Assembly: GCF_000812465.1 (NCBI RefSeq)
Contig: NZ_JWMA01000002.1
Location: 1-64,000, forward strand
Source: Cupriavidus sp. IDO
GTDB lineage: Bacteria > Pseudomonadota > Gammaproteobacteria > Burkholderiales > Burkholderiaceae
Direction: 5' to 3'
DNA: 64,000 nucleotides
Shown: piece by piece, positions 19,888 through 28,884 of the stretch
Numbering within the stretch: the first letter of the stretch is position 1
How the letters are laid out: each line of letters opens with the position of its first letter
Position numbers and translations under genes: made by a program
The notes under the pieces: model-generated
Told to the model about the DNA's origin: nothing
Databases searched by the model: none
Seen by the model: only the letters and a program-made list of their open reading frames with translations

Positions 19888-20547
19888 ATGGCCAGGCAAC
19901 AATTTGACCTGATCGTCTTCGACTGGGACGGAACCCTGATGGATTCCACCCCGACCATCGCGAAGTGCATCCAGCTGGCCAGCCGTGACCTCGGCCTGCC
20001 GGTGCCCGACGACAGCGCCGCCAGCCACGTGATCGGGCTTGGCCTGAAGGACGCCTTGTCTTATGCCGTGCCGACGCTGGACCCGGCCGACTACCCGCGG
20101 CTGGCCGAGCGTTACCGCTATCACTTCCTCACCCGGGACGCTGACCTGGTGCTGTTCGACGGTGTGCCCGAAATGCTGGAGGCGCTACGCGCCGAGCACT
20201 ATTTCCTGGGTGTGGCCACCGGCAAGACCCGCGTGGGCCTGCAACGCGCACTGGCCACCAGCGGCCTGACCCGCATGTTCGACGCCACCCGTTGTGCCGA
20301 CGAGTCCTTCTCCAAGCCGCACCCGGCCATGCTGCACGAACTGACCCGCGAACTGGGCCAGGATATCGCCCGCACCGTGATGATCGGCGACACCACGCAC
20401 GACCTGCAGATGGCCGCCAACGCCGGTGCGTCCGGCATCGGCGTCTGCTACGGCGCGCATCCGGTCGATTCGCTGCGGGCGATGTCGCCGGTGCACTGCG
20501 CGGGCTCGATCCGGGAACTCAGGGACTGGCTGCTGACCAATGCCTGA
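19888..20547 (+). CDS. HAD-family hydrolase (phosphoglycolate phosphatase-like)
   Basis: A 219-residue haloacid-dehalogenase hydrolase. Motif I is FDWDGTLMDST (nucleophile Asp in DWDGT), motif II is in GVATGKTRVGL, motif III Lys is in SKPHPAML, and motif IV is MIGDTTHDLQMAANAG. The helical cap type resembles Gph and PpaX phosphatases; the physiological substrate is unknown. The start MARQQFDLIV at 19888 is used because the preceding in-frame codons overlap rluC. Its last 8 bases overlap the Rieske gene, implying coupled translation. Confidence 0.9.
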   Translation: MARQQFDLIVFDWDGTLMDSTPTIAKCIQLASRDLGLPVPDDSAASHVIGLGLKDALSYAVPTLDPADYPRLAERYRYHFLTRDADLVLFDGVPEMLEALRAEHYFLGVATGKTRVGLQRALATSGLTRMFDATRCADESFSKPHPAMLHELTRELGQDIARTVMIGDTTHDLQMAANAGASGIGVCYGAHPVDSLRAMSPVHCAGSIRELRDWLLTNA

Positions 20548-20944
20548 TTCGCAGCACATCAGCGCCGACGCACCCCAACGCCTGTGCGCGATGGACGACC
20601 TGGCCGAAGGGGGCATCGGCGTGCGTTTTACCGTCGCGGTCAACAACCGGCAGGTCGGCGCATTCGTGGTGCGTTTTGACGGCGCGGCGCACGGCTATCT
20701 GAACCAGTGCGCCCATGTGCCGATGGAGCTGGACTGGCAGGAGGGGCGGTTTTTCGAGTCCTCGGGCCTATACTTGATGTGCGCGACACATGGCGCGATG
20801 TATGCGCCTGAGAGTGGACTTTGCGTCGGCGGCCCTTGCCGGGGTGCATCGCTCCTCAAGTTGCGTATTGAAGAGCGCGATGGCGATGTGTATTGGGTGC
20901 CGGAAGCGCCGTTCCAGGTGGCCACCCACACGACAGACGCCTAA
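20540..20944 (+). CDS. Rieske [2Fe-2S] domain protein
   Basis: A 134-residue soluble Rieske ferredoxin-like protein. Cluster ligands are Cys57-x-His59 and Cys81-x-x-His84; two further cysteines at 95 and 100 could form a disulfide. It lacks a membrane anchor or an oxygenase domain, so it is an electron-transfer or assembly protein of unknown partner. It overlaps the HAD gene by 8 bp and precedes the SppA-like protease by 59 bp, so it belongs to the same operon. Function cannot be narrowed from sequence. Confidence 0.88.
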   Translation: MPDSQHISADAPQRLCAMDDLAEGGIGVRFTVAVNNRQVGAFVVRFDGAAHGYLNQCAHVPMELDWQEGRFFESSGLYLMCATHGAMYAPESGLCVGGPCRGASLLKLRIEERDGDVYWVPEAPFQVATHTTDA

Positions 20945-21003
20945 ACCGAAGGCGCCGGGGGCGGCCACAAGTCTTTCCACGAGCCTTTTCACGAGCCAAT
21001 TGC

Positions 21004-22200
21004 ATGACAGAACAGCAAAAGCCGCCCTCTGGCGAATCGGGTCAACCGGACGAACACGGTGCAAACAGCCCGGGCGAGCAGGGCGGAACTGGTAATGCCG
21101 GCCAGGGCGGCAAGGAGCCGGAGCGCCTGGAAACGGCCCGGCACGCCGACTATCCGTTGGAGAATGAACTGCGTGCCGGCGACGATGCCGCGAAGCGCGA
21201 GGCCGGCGAGCGCAAGGCGCGGATAGAAGGCGGCAGGCCCGGCGCACCGGTCGGCGGCGGTGCCGGCTGGGAGCGCGATGTTCTGGAGCGGGTGCTGATG
21301 GCCACGCTGCGCGAGCAGCGCGCGGCGCGCCGGTGGCGGATCTTCTTCCGCTTCGTCGGAGTGGCCATTCTGGCACTGATCTTCCTGGCGATTTTCGACT
21401 TCAAGGGCGACGGTGCGATCAGCACGTCAGGACGGCACACGGCCATGGTCACCCTCGAAGGCGAGATTGCCGCGGGCACGCCCGCCAGCGCCGAGTCGAT
21501 CAATGCATCGCTGCAGGCTGCCTTTGCCGACAGCAATGCGGCCGGCATCATCCTGAAGATCAACTCGCCGGGCGGCTCGCCGGTGCAGGCAGGCATCATC
21601 AATGACGAGATCCACCGGCTGCGCGCGCTGTATCCGTCCAAGCCGTTCTATGTAGTGGTGGAGGAAATCTGCGCCTCTGGCGGCTACTATGTGGCCGCTG
21701 CCGCCGACAAGATCTATGTCGACAAGGCCAGCATCGTCGGTTCTATCGGCGTGCTGATGGACGGTTTCGGCTTCACGGGGCTGATGGACAAGCTGGGAGT
21801 GGAGCGCCGCCTCTATACCTCGGGCGCCAACAAGGGCATGCTCGACCCGTTCTCGCCGCAGGTGCCCAGGCAGAAGGCGTACGCCGAATCCATGCTCAAG
21901 CAGATCCACCAGCAGTTCATCGACGTGGTCAAGGAAGGGCGCGGCGACCGGCTGAAGGACGATCCGGAACTTTTCTCCGGCCTGTTCTGGTCCGGCGAGC
22001 GCAGCGTCGAGCTTGGCCTGGCCGACGGCCTTGGCAGCGCCGATTACGTGGCGCGTGACTTGTTCAAGGCTGAGGATATCGTTGATTACACGGTCAAGGA
22101 AAACATTGCCGAGCGTGTCGCCAAACGCTTTGGCGCAGCCGTGGGCAGCGCCGCGATGAAGACCATGCTCTGGAGCACGCGCTTCCAGGCCATGCACTGA
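21004..22200 (+). CDS. Signal peptide peptidase SppA-like (S49 serine protease)
   Basis: A 398-residue membrane protease that degrades signal peptides or membrane-protein fragments. Residues 1-105 are a hydrophilic, Gly/Glu-rich cytoplasmic extension; one transmembrane helix is at about 113-132; the catalytic domain follows. Ser225 (CASGGYY) and Lys277 (GANKGMLDPF) are 52 residues apart, the same spacing as the Ser-Lys dyad of Bacillus SppA, so it is a single-domain type and not the tandem E. coli SppA. A terminator follows 28 bp after the stop. Confidence 0.93.
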   Translation: MTEQQKPPSGESGQPDEHGANSPGEQGGTGNAGQGGKEPERLETARHADYPLENELRAGDDAAKREAGERKARIEGGRPGAPVGGGAGWERDVLERVLMATLREQRAARRWRIFFRFVGVAILALIFLAIFDFKGDGAISTSGRHTAMVTLEGEIAAGTPASAESINASLQAAFADSNAAGIILKINSPGGSPVQAGIINDEIHRLRALYPSKPFYVVVEEICASGGYYVAAAADKIYVDKASIVGSIGVLMDGFGFTGLMDKLGVERRLYTSGANKGMLDPFSPQVPRQKAYAESMLKQIHQQFIDVVKEGRGDRLKDDPELFSGLFWSGERSVELGLADGLGSADYVARDLFKAEDIVDYTVKENIAERVAKRFGAAVGSAAMKTMLWSTRFQAMH

Positions 22201-22228
22201 CAGAAGAGCAGTTGCCGATGTGAACAGC

Positions 22229-22256
22229 GGGGCGCCTGGCGCCCCGTCTTCGTTTC
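22229..22256 (+). terminator. Hairpin between convergent sppA and methyltransferase genes
   Basis: GGGGCG / CGCCCC stem with a five-base loop (CCTGG), followed by GTCTTCGTTTCG on the plus strand. It ends the rluC-sppA operon; the T-tract is imperfect. Confidence 0.65.
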
Positions 22257-22274
22257 GGTGGCTGGGCCGCGGCC

Positions 22275-23015
22275 TCAGACCGCCAGCAGCGAGAAAATCG
22301 CCGGGCGCTTGTGCAGGTCGAGCCGGTCCGGACGCCAGTCGGACAGCGGTAACGTGACGATGGTCTCGGTTGGCAGCGTCAGGTCGACCGCGACCGAAAG
22401 CAGCGTCGTGCCCGCACAATTCTGGCGCAGGGCTTCCAGTAGCGCGGCATTGCGGTAAGGCGTTTCGATCCAGACCTGGGTTTGCTTCGCTTTGCGCGAA
22501 CGCTGCTCCAGTTCCCGTAGCCGCTGAGCGCGCTCGGTCAGGTCGACGGGGAGATAGCCATTGAAGGCGAAGCTCTGGCCGTTCAGGCCGGATCCCATCA
22601 CTGCCAGCAGGATAGAACTGGGGCCGACGAGCGGGCGGACGCGGATATTCCGGGTGTGCGCCAGCCGGACCAGGTCGGCGCCGGGATCGGCCACGGCGGG
22701 CACGCCGGCTTCGGACAGCAGGCCACCGTCGCGTCCTTCGGCCAGCGGCGCGAGCAGGGCGGCAAGCGCATCTGGCTTGGTATTGACATTGAGCTCGCGG
22801 ATTTCGATCTGCTGGATGGGCCGGGCCAGCGGGCAGGTCTCGCTCAGCTTCTTCAGGAAAGCGCGCGCCGTCTTGGCGTTTTCGGCCACGAGGTAGTCCA
22901 GGCTGGCCGCGATCTGCTGGACGCCCACGGGAATGACGTCAGGCAGCGGATCGGCCTCGTCGCGCTTGCCGAGCGTGTTGGGTATCAGGTAGAGAGTGCC
23001 GCTCATGGTGGTCAT
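22275..23015 (-). CDS. Tetrapyrrole-methylase family SAM methyltransferase (RsmI paralog)
   Basis: A 246-residue protein of the family that includes RsmI, the 16S rRNA C1402 ribose methyltransferase. RsmI-like motifs are GTLYLIPNTLGK at the N terminus, GLLSEAGVPAVADPGADLV (glycine-rich loop) and VGPSSILLAVMGSG. It diverges where RsmI has its ECEDTRHT motif (here VAENAKTARAFL), so substrate may differ and I do not name it rsmI. It overlaps the upstream maf gene by 4 bp (ATGA) and is translationally coupled to it. Confidence 0.85.
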   Translation of the reverse strand: MTTMSGTLYLIPNTLGKRDEADPLPDVIPVGVQQIAASLDYLVAENAKTARAFLKKLSETCPLARPIQQIEIRELNVNTKPDALAALLAPLAEGRDGGLLSEAGVPAVADPGADLVRLAHTRNIRVRPLVGPSSILLAVMGSGLNGQSFAFNGYLPVDLTERAQRLRELEQRSRKAKQTQVWIETPYRNAALLEALRQNCAGTTLLSVAVDLTLPTETIVTLPLSDWRPDRLDLHKRPAIFSLLAV

Positions 23016-23611
23016 GCCGTAAAGAGGGGGTATCCGGTCTTGCGCAGCATGGTGGTCAGCGCGATCAGGGGCAGGCCGACCAATGCCGTCGGGTCGTCGG
23101 ATTCAACGCGGGACAGCAGGGCAATGCCAAGCCCCTCCGACTTGGCGCTGCCGGCGACATCGTACGGGCGTTCGAGATGCAGGTAAGCGTCGATTTCGGC
23201 ATCCGTCAGATCGCGCATCGTCACGCGGGTCTGGACGTCGGCCAGTTGCGATTCGCCGGTCCGGCTGTCCAGGAGGCACAGTGCCGAATGGAAAGTGGCG
23301 GTGCGTCCGCGCATCAGCTGCAGCTGCGCCAGCGCTTTTTCATGCGAGCCGGGTTTGCCCATCTGCCGGCCCTCGAGCGTCAGCACCTGGTCCGAACCGA
23401 TCACCAGCGCGCCAGGGTGGCGTTGCGCGATGGCCTCGGCCTTGCGCAGGGACAGGCGCAGGGCGGTGGCGTCCGGGTTTTCGTTCTCAAGCGGCGTTTC
23501 GTCGATATCCGGCACGGCCACCTCGAAGGGGATGCGCAGGCGTTCCAGCAACTCGCGGCGATACGGCGAACTGGAGCCAAGGATCAAAGGTGGACGTGGG
23601 TGTGAGGACAT
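23012..23611 (-). CDS. Maf-like nucleotide pyrophosphatase (YceF type)
   Basis: A 199-residue Maf-family protein; YceF-type members hydrolyse 7-methyl-GTP and related modified nucleotides. Motifs are LILGSSSPYRRELLERL (substrate-binding N terminus), DETP, and VIGSDQVL. Lack of the extra TSP motif of dTTP-type Maf points to YceF. The start MSSHPRPP at 23611 gives the family-standard N terminus. Its stop overlaps the methyltransferase start. The yceD gene is divergent, an arrangement that resembles the E. coli yceF/yceD locus. Confidence 0.92.
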   Translation of the reverse strand: MSSHPRPPLILGSSSPYRRELLERLRIPFEVAVPDIDETPLENENPDATALRLSLRKAEAIAQRHPGALVIGSDQVLTLEGRQMGKPGSHEKALAQLQLMRGRTATFHSALCLLDSRTGESQLADVQTRVTMRDLTDAEIDAYLHLERPYDVAGSAKSEGLGIALLSRVESDDPTALVGLPLIALTTMLRKTGYPLFTA

Positions 23612-23661
23612 AAGTGATTGAAGCGGAACAGGAAAGGGATTGGCTTGCGCAGGCAAAGCCT

Positions 23662-23691
23662 TTGACCTCGGAGCGATTTTCGTCGTACAAT
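23662..23691 (+). promoter_or_regulatory. Sigma-70 promoter for yceD-rpmF
   Basis: TTGACC, 18-bp spacer, TACAAT: an excellent housekeeping promoter. It lies about 100 bp ahead of yceD and is the obvious entry point for the ribosomal protein and fatty-acid gene cluster. Confidence 0.75.
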
Positions 23692-23792
23692 CGCGCGTTT
23701 AGCCGCATCCGTATCTAGGCACCGTGCAGCCAGCAATGCTGTCCGAATGCCTCTCTCGCGGGAAATGTGGCGAACCAAGCATGATCTGCGAC

Positions 23793-24383
23793 ATGACTCA
23801 GCCGATTGACCTGCGCGAGCTTGATCTCTTCGCTTTCTGCCGGAAGGGCGAAAGCGCGGCCGGCGAAGTGGCGACGCGGGATTTGCCGCGCATCTTAGCC
23901 GAGACGGCCGCAGATGCGCCAGCCTCGGCGCCCGGCGAGATGTTTGCCTATAAGGCCAGCGGCTTTATGCGCGAGGAGGCGGCAGAGCCGGGCGCTCCGG
24001 TGACGCAGCGCCTGTTCCTGGATCTGGATGTGGACGGGCGCGTGTGGCTCGACTGCCAGCGTTGCCTGCAGGTCTACGCCGAGCCCATCGGCACATCGAT
24101 GCGATTCGAGGTCATGGCGAGCGAAGAAACGGCCGACGCCGCGCCAATGGACGATGACGAAATCGACGTGATCGTCGGCTCGAAGCGCTTTTCGCTGCTG
24201 GAACTGATTGAAGACGAGGTGCTGCTGGCATTGCCTGTGGCACCCAAGCACGCCGTCTGCCCGGCGGTTCACGAAAGCCTCGTGACCGGTGCGGATGGCG
24301 AGGTGGAGCCCAAGGCGCCGCCAGAGGAAGAAAAGCGGCCGTCGCCCTTTGCGGCGCTGGCCGGCCTGAAGACGAAGCACTGA
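23793..24383 (+). CDS. yceD: YceD/DUF177 family protein (23S rRNA accumulation protein)
   Basis: A 196-residue acidic protein of the DUF177 family, which in E. coli and plants is needed for 23S rRNA accumulation. It carries the family cysteines WLDCQRCLQ and a later AVCPA, and the acidic DDDEIDVIVGSKRFSLLELIEDEVLLALP core. Start choice is uncertain: the ATG at 23793 fits homologs; alternatives lie at 23781 and a GTG at 23724, none with a strong ribosome site. rpmF follows, the widely conserved yceD-rpmF pair. Confidence 0.92.
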   Translation: MTQPIDLRELDLFAFCRKGESAAGEVATRDLPRILAETAADAPASAPGEMFAYKASGFMREEAAEPGAPVTQRLFLDLDVDGRVWLDCQRCLQVYAEPIGTSMRFEVMASEETADAAPMDDDEIDVIVGSKRFSLLELIEDEVLLALPVAPKHAVCPAVHESLVTGADGEVEPKAPPEEEKRPSPFAALAGLKTKH

Positions 24384-24502
24384 AGCCGACTGGCGGCTGA
24401 CGGCAGCGTTTTGCAGGTGTGGTTCAAGCATCCGGCCGGGCCCCGGCTACGCCTTGCGCGGGATGCGTGTGTTAATATTGAAAAATTCTCGAAGGAGTCA
24501 TC

Positions 24503-24682
24503 ATGGCTGTTCAACAGAACAAGAAGTCGCCGTCCAAGCGCGGCATGCACCGTTCGCACGATCATCTGTCGGCTGCACCGCTGGCCGTTGAGCCGACCAC
24601 GGGCGAAGCCCACCTGCGTCACCACGTGAGCCCCAACGGCTACTACCGTGGTCGCAAGGTCATCAAGACCAAGAACGACTGA
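24503..24682 (+). CDS. rpmF: 50S ribosomal protein L32
   Basis: A 59-residue ribosomal protein beginning [20 protein letters not shown] and ending VIKTKND. It is the cysteine-free (zinc-independent) form, as in E. coli. A strong ribosome site GAAGGAG lies 6 nt before the ATG. It is too short for the usual ORF length cut-off but unmistakable, and lies between yceD and plsX as in most Proteobacteria. Confidence 0.97.
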   Translation: MAVQQNKKSPSKRGMHRSHDHLSAAPLAVEPTTGEAHLRHHVSPNGYYRGRKVIKTKND

Positions 24683-24738
24683 CAGCTTCGTTCGGCGTGA
24701 CTTTGCGTCTCGCTCGCGCATGCTTGTAGGTCAGACAC

Positions 24739-24769
24739 AAAAAAGCGGCAAAATCGTTGCCGCTTTTTT
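24739..24769 (+). terminator. Strong intrinsic terminator between rpmF and plsX
   Basis: A-run, stem GCGGCAA / TTGCCGC with loop AATCG, then TTTTTT. The A-run and T-run extend the stem. It lies only 64 bp before plsX, so the fatty-acid genes need read-through or their own promoter. Confidence 0.88.
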
Positions 24770-24832
24770 GTTGGGCGCTCGGGCCTTACACCGGGTGCAG
24801 CTTGCGCGGATGCGTTATCCGTATCAGGAACA

Positions 24833-25912
24833 ATGACGATCAAACTCGCTATCGACTGCATGGGTGGCGATCACGGCGTGTCCGTGACGGTGCCCGCGGC
24901 GATCAGTTTTCTTTCCCGCAATGACGACGCCGAGATGGTGCTGGTAGGTCTGCCAGACGCCATCCGGGCGCAGCTCAAGAAGCTGCATGCGCTGGACCAT
25001 CCGCGCGTGAGTATTGTCGAGGCAACCGAGGTCATCACCATGGATGACCCGGTCGAAGTGGCGCTTCGCAAGAAGAAGGACTCCTCGATGCGGGTGGCTG
25101 TCACCCAGGTCAAGGAAGGCCTGGCGGGCGCCTGTATTTCGGCGGGCAATACCGGTGCGCTGATGGCGGTCTCGCGCTATGTGCTGAAGACCCTCGAAGG
25201 CATCGAGCGGCCGGCGATCGCCACTACCATTCCCAACCAGCAAGGCTGGGGCACCACGGTGCTCGATCTCGGCGCCAATGCCGACTGCGAGCCGGAGCAT
25301 CTGCTGCAGTTCGCCCGCATGGCTGAAGCCATGGTGGCCGTGGTGGATCACAAGGATCACCCGACGGTGGGTCTGCTGAACATCGGCGAAGAGGTCATCA
25401 AGGGCAACGAAGTGGTCAAGCGTGCTGGCGAGCTGCTGCGTGCCTCGGAGCTGAATTTCTACGGCAACGTGGAAGGCAACGACATCTTCAAGGGCACGAC
25501 AGATATCGTGGTCTGCGACGGTTTTGTCGGCAATGTGGCGCTTAAGAGCACAGAGGGCCTCGCCAAGATGATCGGCAGCATGATCAAGGAAGAGTTCACG
25601 CGGTCCTGGTTCACCAAGCTGCTCGCGGCGGTTGCGATGCCGGTGCTGTCGCGCCTGGCCAAGCGCCTGGATCCCGCGCGCTACAACGGTGCTTCGCTGC
25701 TGGGGTTGCGCGGACTGGTGATCAAGAGCCACGGTTCGGCCGATGCTCACTCTTTTGAGTGGGCGATCAAACGCGGGTATGATGCCGCCAAGAATGGCGT
25801 CATCGCACGCATAACAAGGGCATTTGCCGACAAGTCCAGCGCCGCCGGCGCTGTGCAGGCTGGCCCGGAGACAGATGCGCCGGACCCGCATCCCAGCACC
25901 CATGCCGCCTGA
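24833..25912 (+). CDS. plsX: Phosphate acyltransferase PlsX
   Basis: Converts acyl-ACP and phosphate to acyl-phosphate, the first step of the PlsX/PlsY phospholipid pathway, at the inner membrane. The 359-residue sequence has family motifs [60 protein letters not shown] and [15 protein letters not shown]. The C-terminal 30 residues are Ala/Pro-rich and poorly conserved. fabH follows 54 bp downstream in the classic plsX-fabHDG order. Confidence 0.96.
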   Translation: MTIKLAIDCMGGDHGVSVTVPAAISFLSRNDDAEMVLVGLPDAIRAQLKKLHALDHPRVSIVEATEVITMDDPVEVALRKKKDSSMRVAVTQVKEGLAGACISAGNTGALMAVSRYVLKTLEGIERPAIATTIPNQQGWGTTVLDLGANADCEPEHLLQFARMAEAMVAVVDHKDHPTVGLLNIGEEVIKGNEVVKRAGELLRASELNFYGNVEGNDIFKGTTDIVVCDGFVGNVALKSTEGLAKMIGSMIKEEFTRSWFTKLLAAVAMPVLSRLAKRLDPARYNGASLLGLRGLVIKSHGSADAHSFEWAIKRGYDAAKNGVIARITRAFADKSSAAGAVQAGPETDAPDPHPSTHAA

Positions 25913-25966
25913 CCGCCGGGCGCGAGCCTGAAGCGGGCGCCCACGGGCAACACGATCCGACATTAC

Positions 25967-26947
25967 ATGACCAAGTTCGCAAAAATCATCGGTACCGGGA
26001 GCTACCTGCCCCCGAGGCGTGTCACCAATCACGATCTGGCGGCGCAGCTGGCCGAGAAGGGGATCGAGACCAGTGACGAGTGGATTGTCTCGCGCAGCGG
26101 CATTTCGGCGCGCCATTGGGCCGAGCCGGATGTGACCAGCAGCGACCTGGCAGTCAAGGCGGCCGAGCAGGCCATCGAGGCCGCCGGCATCGACCGTCAG
26201 AGCATCGACCTCATTATCGTTGCCACGTCCACGCCCGACTTCGTGTTCCCCAGCGCGGCGTGCATCGTCCAGCAGAAGCTTGGCATCACCAACCAGTGCG
26301 CGGCGTTCGACCTGCAGGCGGTGTGCTCGGGCTTCGTCTATGCGCTGGCCACGGCGGACAAGTTCATCCGCAGCGGTTCGCATCGCAATGTGCTGGTGAT
26401 TGGCGCCGAAGTGTTTTCGCGCATCCTCGACTTCAATGACCGCACCACCTGCGTGCTGTTCGGCGACGGTGCCGGCGCGGTCGTGCTGTCGGCCTCGGAC
26501 GAGCCCGGCATCCTGTCGACGGCCATGCATTCGGATGGCAGCCACGTCGATATCCTGTGCGTGCCGGGCAATGTGTCGGGCGGCAACATTACCGGCAATC
26601 CCTTCCTGCACATGGATGGCCAGGCTGTCTTCAAGCTGGCCGTGAACGTGCTCGACAAGGTCGCGCGCGAAGCAATGACTGCCGCCGAAGTATCGGCCGA
26701 GAACATCGACTGGCTGATTCCTCACCAGGCCAATATCCGCATCATGCAAGGCACGGCCCGCAAGCTCGGCCTGCCGTCGGAGCGCATGGTGGCGACCGTG
26801 CACGAGCACGGCAATACCTCGGCCGCGTCGATTCCGCTGGCGCTGGATGTGGCGGTTCGCGACGGGCGCATCCGCCCGGGCCAGACCGTGCTGATGGAAG
26901 GCGTTGGCGGCGGCTTCACCTGGGGTGCAGTCCTGCTCCGCATGTAA
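25967..26947 (+). CDS. fabH: 3-oxoacyl-ACP synthase III (KAS III)
   Basis: Starts fatty-acid synthesis by condensing acetyl-CoA with malonyl-ACP. The catalytic triad is visible: Cys120 ([12 protein letters not shown]), His253 ([10 protein letters not shown]) and Asn283 ([10 protein letters not shown]). Length 326 matches the family. Lies between plsX and fabD. Confidence 0.97.
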   Translation: MTKFAKIIGTGSYLPPRRVTNHDLAAQLAEKGIETSDEWIVSRSGISARHWAEPDVTSSDLAVKAAEQAIEAAGIDRQSIDLIIVATSTPDFVFPSAACIVQQKLGITNQCAAFDLQAVCSGFVYALATADKFIRSGSHRNVLVIGAEVFSRILDFNDRTTCVLFGDGAGAVVLSASDEPGILSTAMHSDGSHVDILCVPGNVSGGNITGNPFLHMDGQAVFKLAVNVLDKVAREAMTAAEVSAENIDWLIPHQANIRIMQGTARKLGLPSERMVATVHEHGNTSAASIPLALDVAVRDGRIRPGQTVLMEGVGGGFTWGAVLLRM

Positions 26948-27015
26948 GATCCAGCCGGCGTTGCGCTGGAGTTGCCGCGCCGGCGTCCGGTATTCATATC
27001 TAGGATTCCATCTCG

Positions 27016-27945
27016 ATGAAATTCGCTTTCGTATTTCCCGGCCAGGGCTCGCAGTCGGTCGGCATGCTCAACGCATTCGCCGACAATGCCGTCGTGCGCG
27101 CCACCGTGGAAGAAGCCTCGGCCGCGCTTGGCCAGGATCTTGGCCGCCTGATCGCGGAAGGTCCGGCTGAAGAACTGAACCTCACCACCAATACCCAGCC
27201 TGTCATGCTGACGGCCGCCGTCGCGATCTATCGCGCCTGGCTGGACGCAGGCGGCCCGGCCCCCGCGCTGGTGGCCGGCCATAGCCTGGGCGAGTACTCG
27301 GCGCTGGTCGCCGCCGGCGTGATTCCGTTCGCCGAGGCCGTGCCGCTGGTGCGCTTCCGCGCGCAGGCCATGCAAGAGGCGGTGCCGGTGGGCGAGGGCG
27401 CCATGGCCGCCATCCTCGGCCTGTCCGACGATGACGTGCGCGCTGCCTGCGCCGAGGCTTCGGCTGTTGGCGTCGTCGAGGCCGTCAATTTCAACGCGCC
27501 GTCGCAGGTCGTGATCGCTGGCCAGAAGGCCGCGGTCGAGAAAGCCTGCGAAGTGGCCAAGGCAAAGGGCGCCAAGCGTGCGTTGCCGCTGCCGGTGTCG
27601 GCGCCGTTCCATTCGTCGCTGCTGAAGCCGGCTTCGGACCGCCTGCGCGAGCGCATGGCCAGCCTGGCTTTCGTGGCGCCTTCGATTCCGCTGGTCAACA
27701 ACGTCGACGTTGCCATCGTCAACGATCCGGCTGCGATCAAGGATGCCCTGGTGCGCCAGGCCGCGGCGCCGGTGCGCTGGGTCGAGTGCGTGCAGAAGAT
27801 GGCTGCCGAGGGCGTGACCCACGTCATCGAATGCGGTCCGGGCAAAGTGCTCGCAGGCATGACCAAGCGCATTGACGGCAATCTGACCGGTGGTGCAATC
27901 TTCGATCCGGCTTCGCTGCAGGAAACCCTGGCGCTGCTGAAGTAA
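27016..27945 (+). CDS. fabD: Malonyl-CoA:ACP transacylase
   Basis: Loads malonate from CoA onto acyl carrier protein. It has the substrate motif FPGQGSQ near the N terminus, nucleophile Ser90 in GHSLGEYSAL, and catalytic His199 in SAPFHSSLL. Length 309 is standard. fabG follows after 19 bp. Confidence 0.97.
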   Translation: MKFAFVFPGQGSQSVGMLNAFADNAVVRATVEEASAALGQDLGRLIAEGPAEELNLTTNTQPVMLTAAVAIYRAWLDAGGPAPALVAGHSLGEYSALVAAGVIPFAEAVPLVRFRAQAMQEAVPVGEGAMAAILGLSDDDVRAACAEASAVGVVEAVNFNAPSQVVIAGQKAAVEKACEVAKAKGAKRALPLPVSAPFHSSLLKPASDRLRERMASLAFVAPSIPLVNNVDVAIVNDPAAIKDALVRQAAAPVRWVECVQKMAAEGVTHVIECGPGKVLAGMTKRIDGNLTGGAIFDPASLQETLALLK

Positions 27946-27964
27946 GGAAGGACGGACACTCGCA

Positions 27965-28714
27965 ATGACTAAACTTCTGGAAAACCAGATCGCGCTCGTC
28001 ACCGGTGCCTCGCGCGGCATCGGTCGTGCCATTGCGCTGGAACTGGCCCGCCAGGGTGCCCTGGTGGTCGGCACGGCGACCAGTGAATCCGGCGCGGCAG
28101 CGATCAGCGAATACCTTGCTGCCGAGGGCCTGAAAGGTAACGGCGCAGTGCTCAACGTCAACGATCCGGCGCGCTGCGACGCGCTGGTGGACGAGATCGT
28201 GAAGACGCACGGAAGCATCGGCGTGCTGGTGAACAATGCCGGTATCACGCAAGACCAGCTCGCCATGCGCATGAAGGATGACGACTGGGGTGCTGTCATC
28301 GAGACCAACCTGACCGCGGTGTTCCGTCTGTCGCGCGCCGTGCTGCGTCCGATGATGAAGGCCCGTGGCGGTCGTATCATCAATATCACGTCAGTGGTTG
28401 GTTCCGCGGGCAACCCGGGCCAGATGAATTATTCGGCGGCGAAGGCGGGCGTGGCGGGCATGAGCCGTTCGCTGGCGGCCGAGATCGGCAGCCGCAATGT
28501 CACCGTGAACTGCGTCGCGCCCGGTTTCATCGATACTGACATGACGAAGGCATTGTCCGAAGAGCAGCATGCGTCGCTCAAGTCGCAGATCCCGCTCGGA
28601 CGACTGGGCCAGCCGGAAGATATCGCGCATGCGGTGGCGTTCCTCGCCGGCCCGCAGGCGGCGTACATCACTGGCACGACGTTGCATGTCAACGGCGGCA
28701 TGTACATGAATTAA
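27965..28714 (+). CDS. fabG: 3-oxoacyl-ACP reductase
   Basis: NADPH-dependent short-chain dehydrogenase that reduces 3-ketoacyl-ACP in each elongation cycle. It has the cofactor loop VTGASRGIGRAIA, NNAG, and the Ser143-Tyr156-Lys160 catalytic set (ITSVVGSAGN...MNYSAAK). It is 249 residues long and immediately precedes acpP, which supports FabG over other dehydrogenases. Confidence 0.97.
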   Translation: MTKLLENQIALVTGASRGIGRAIALELARQGALVVGTATSESGAAAISEYLAAEGLKGNGAVLNVNDPARCDALVDEIVKTHGSIGVLVNNAGITQDQLAMRMKDDDWGAVIETNLTAVFRLSRAVLRPMMKARGGRIINITSVVGSAGNPGQMNYSAAKAGVAGMSRSLAAEIGSRNVTVNCVAPGFIDTDMTKALSEEQHASLKSQIPLGRLGQPEDIAHAVAFLAGPQAAYITGTTLHVNGGMYMN

Positions 28715-28842
28715 TTGTCTTTCCGACGGGCTGGTTTCGATGGAGAAGCCAGCAGAAGCCGTCTGAAGCTGTAGTTTTTTAAACCAATCGGGCGCGGTTC
28801 TTGCAATGGATGGCCGGCGGCATTTTTAAGCCCCAAACCTGC

Positions 28843-28848
28843 TAAAAT
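28843..28848 (+). promoter_or_regulatory. Likely extended -10 element for acpP
   Basis: TGC-TAAAAT, an extended -10 box, 37 bp ahead of the acpP start. The -35 is poor. A separate acpP promoter would explain how this very abundant protein outpaces the rest of the cluster. Confidence 0.45.
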
Positions 28849-28884
28849 GCGCCCACTTTTTGTCGAACTTCCCTGGAGGGTTAC

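Noticed and set aside
24824-26809. A 661-codon frame antisense to plsX-fabH
   Set aside because: It runs across two real genes and an intergenic gap, which a genuine antisense gene would be unlikely to do.
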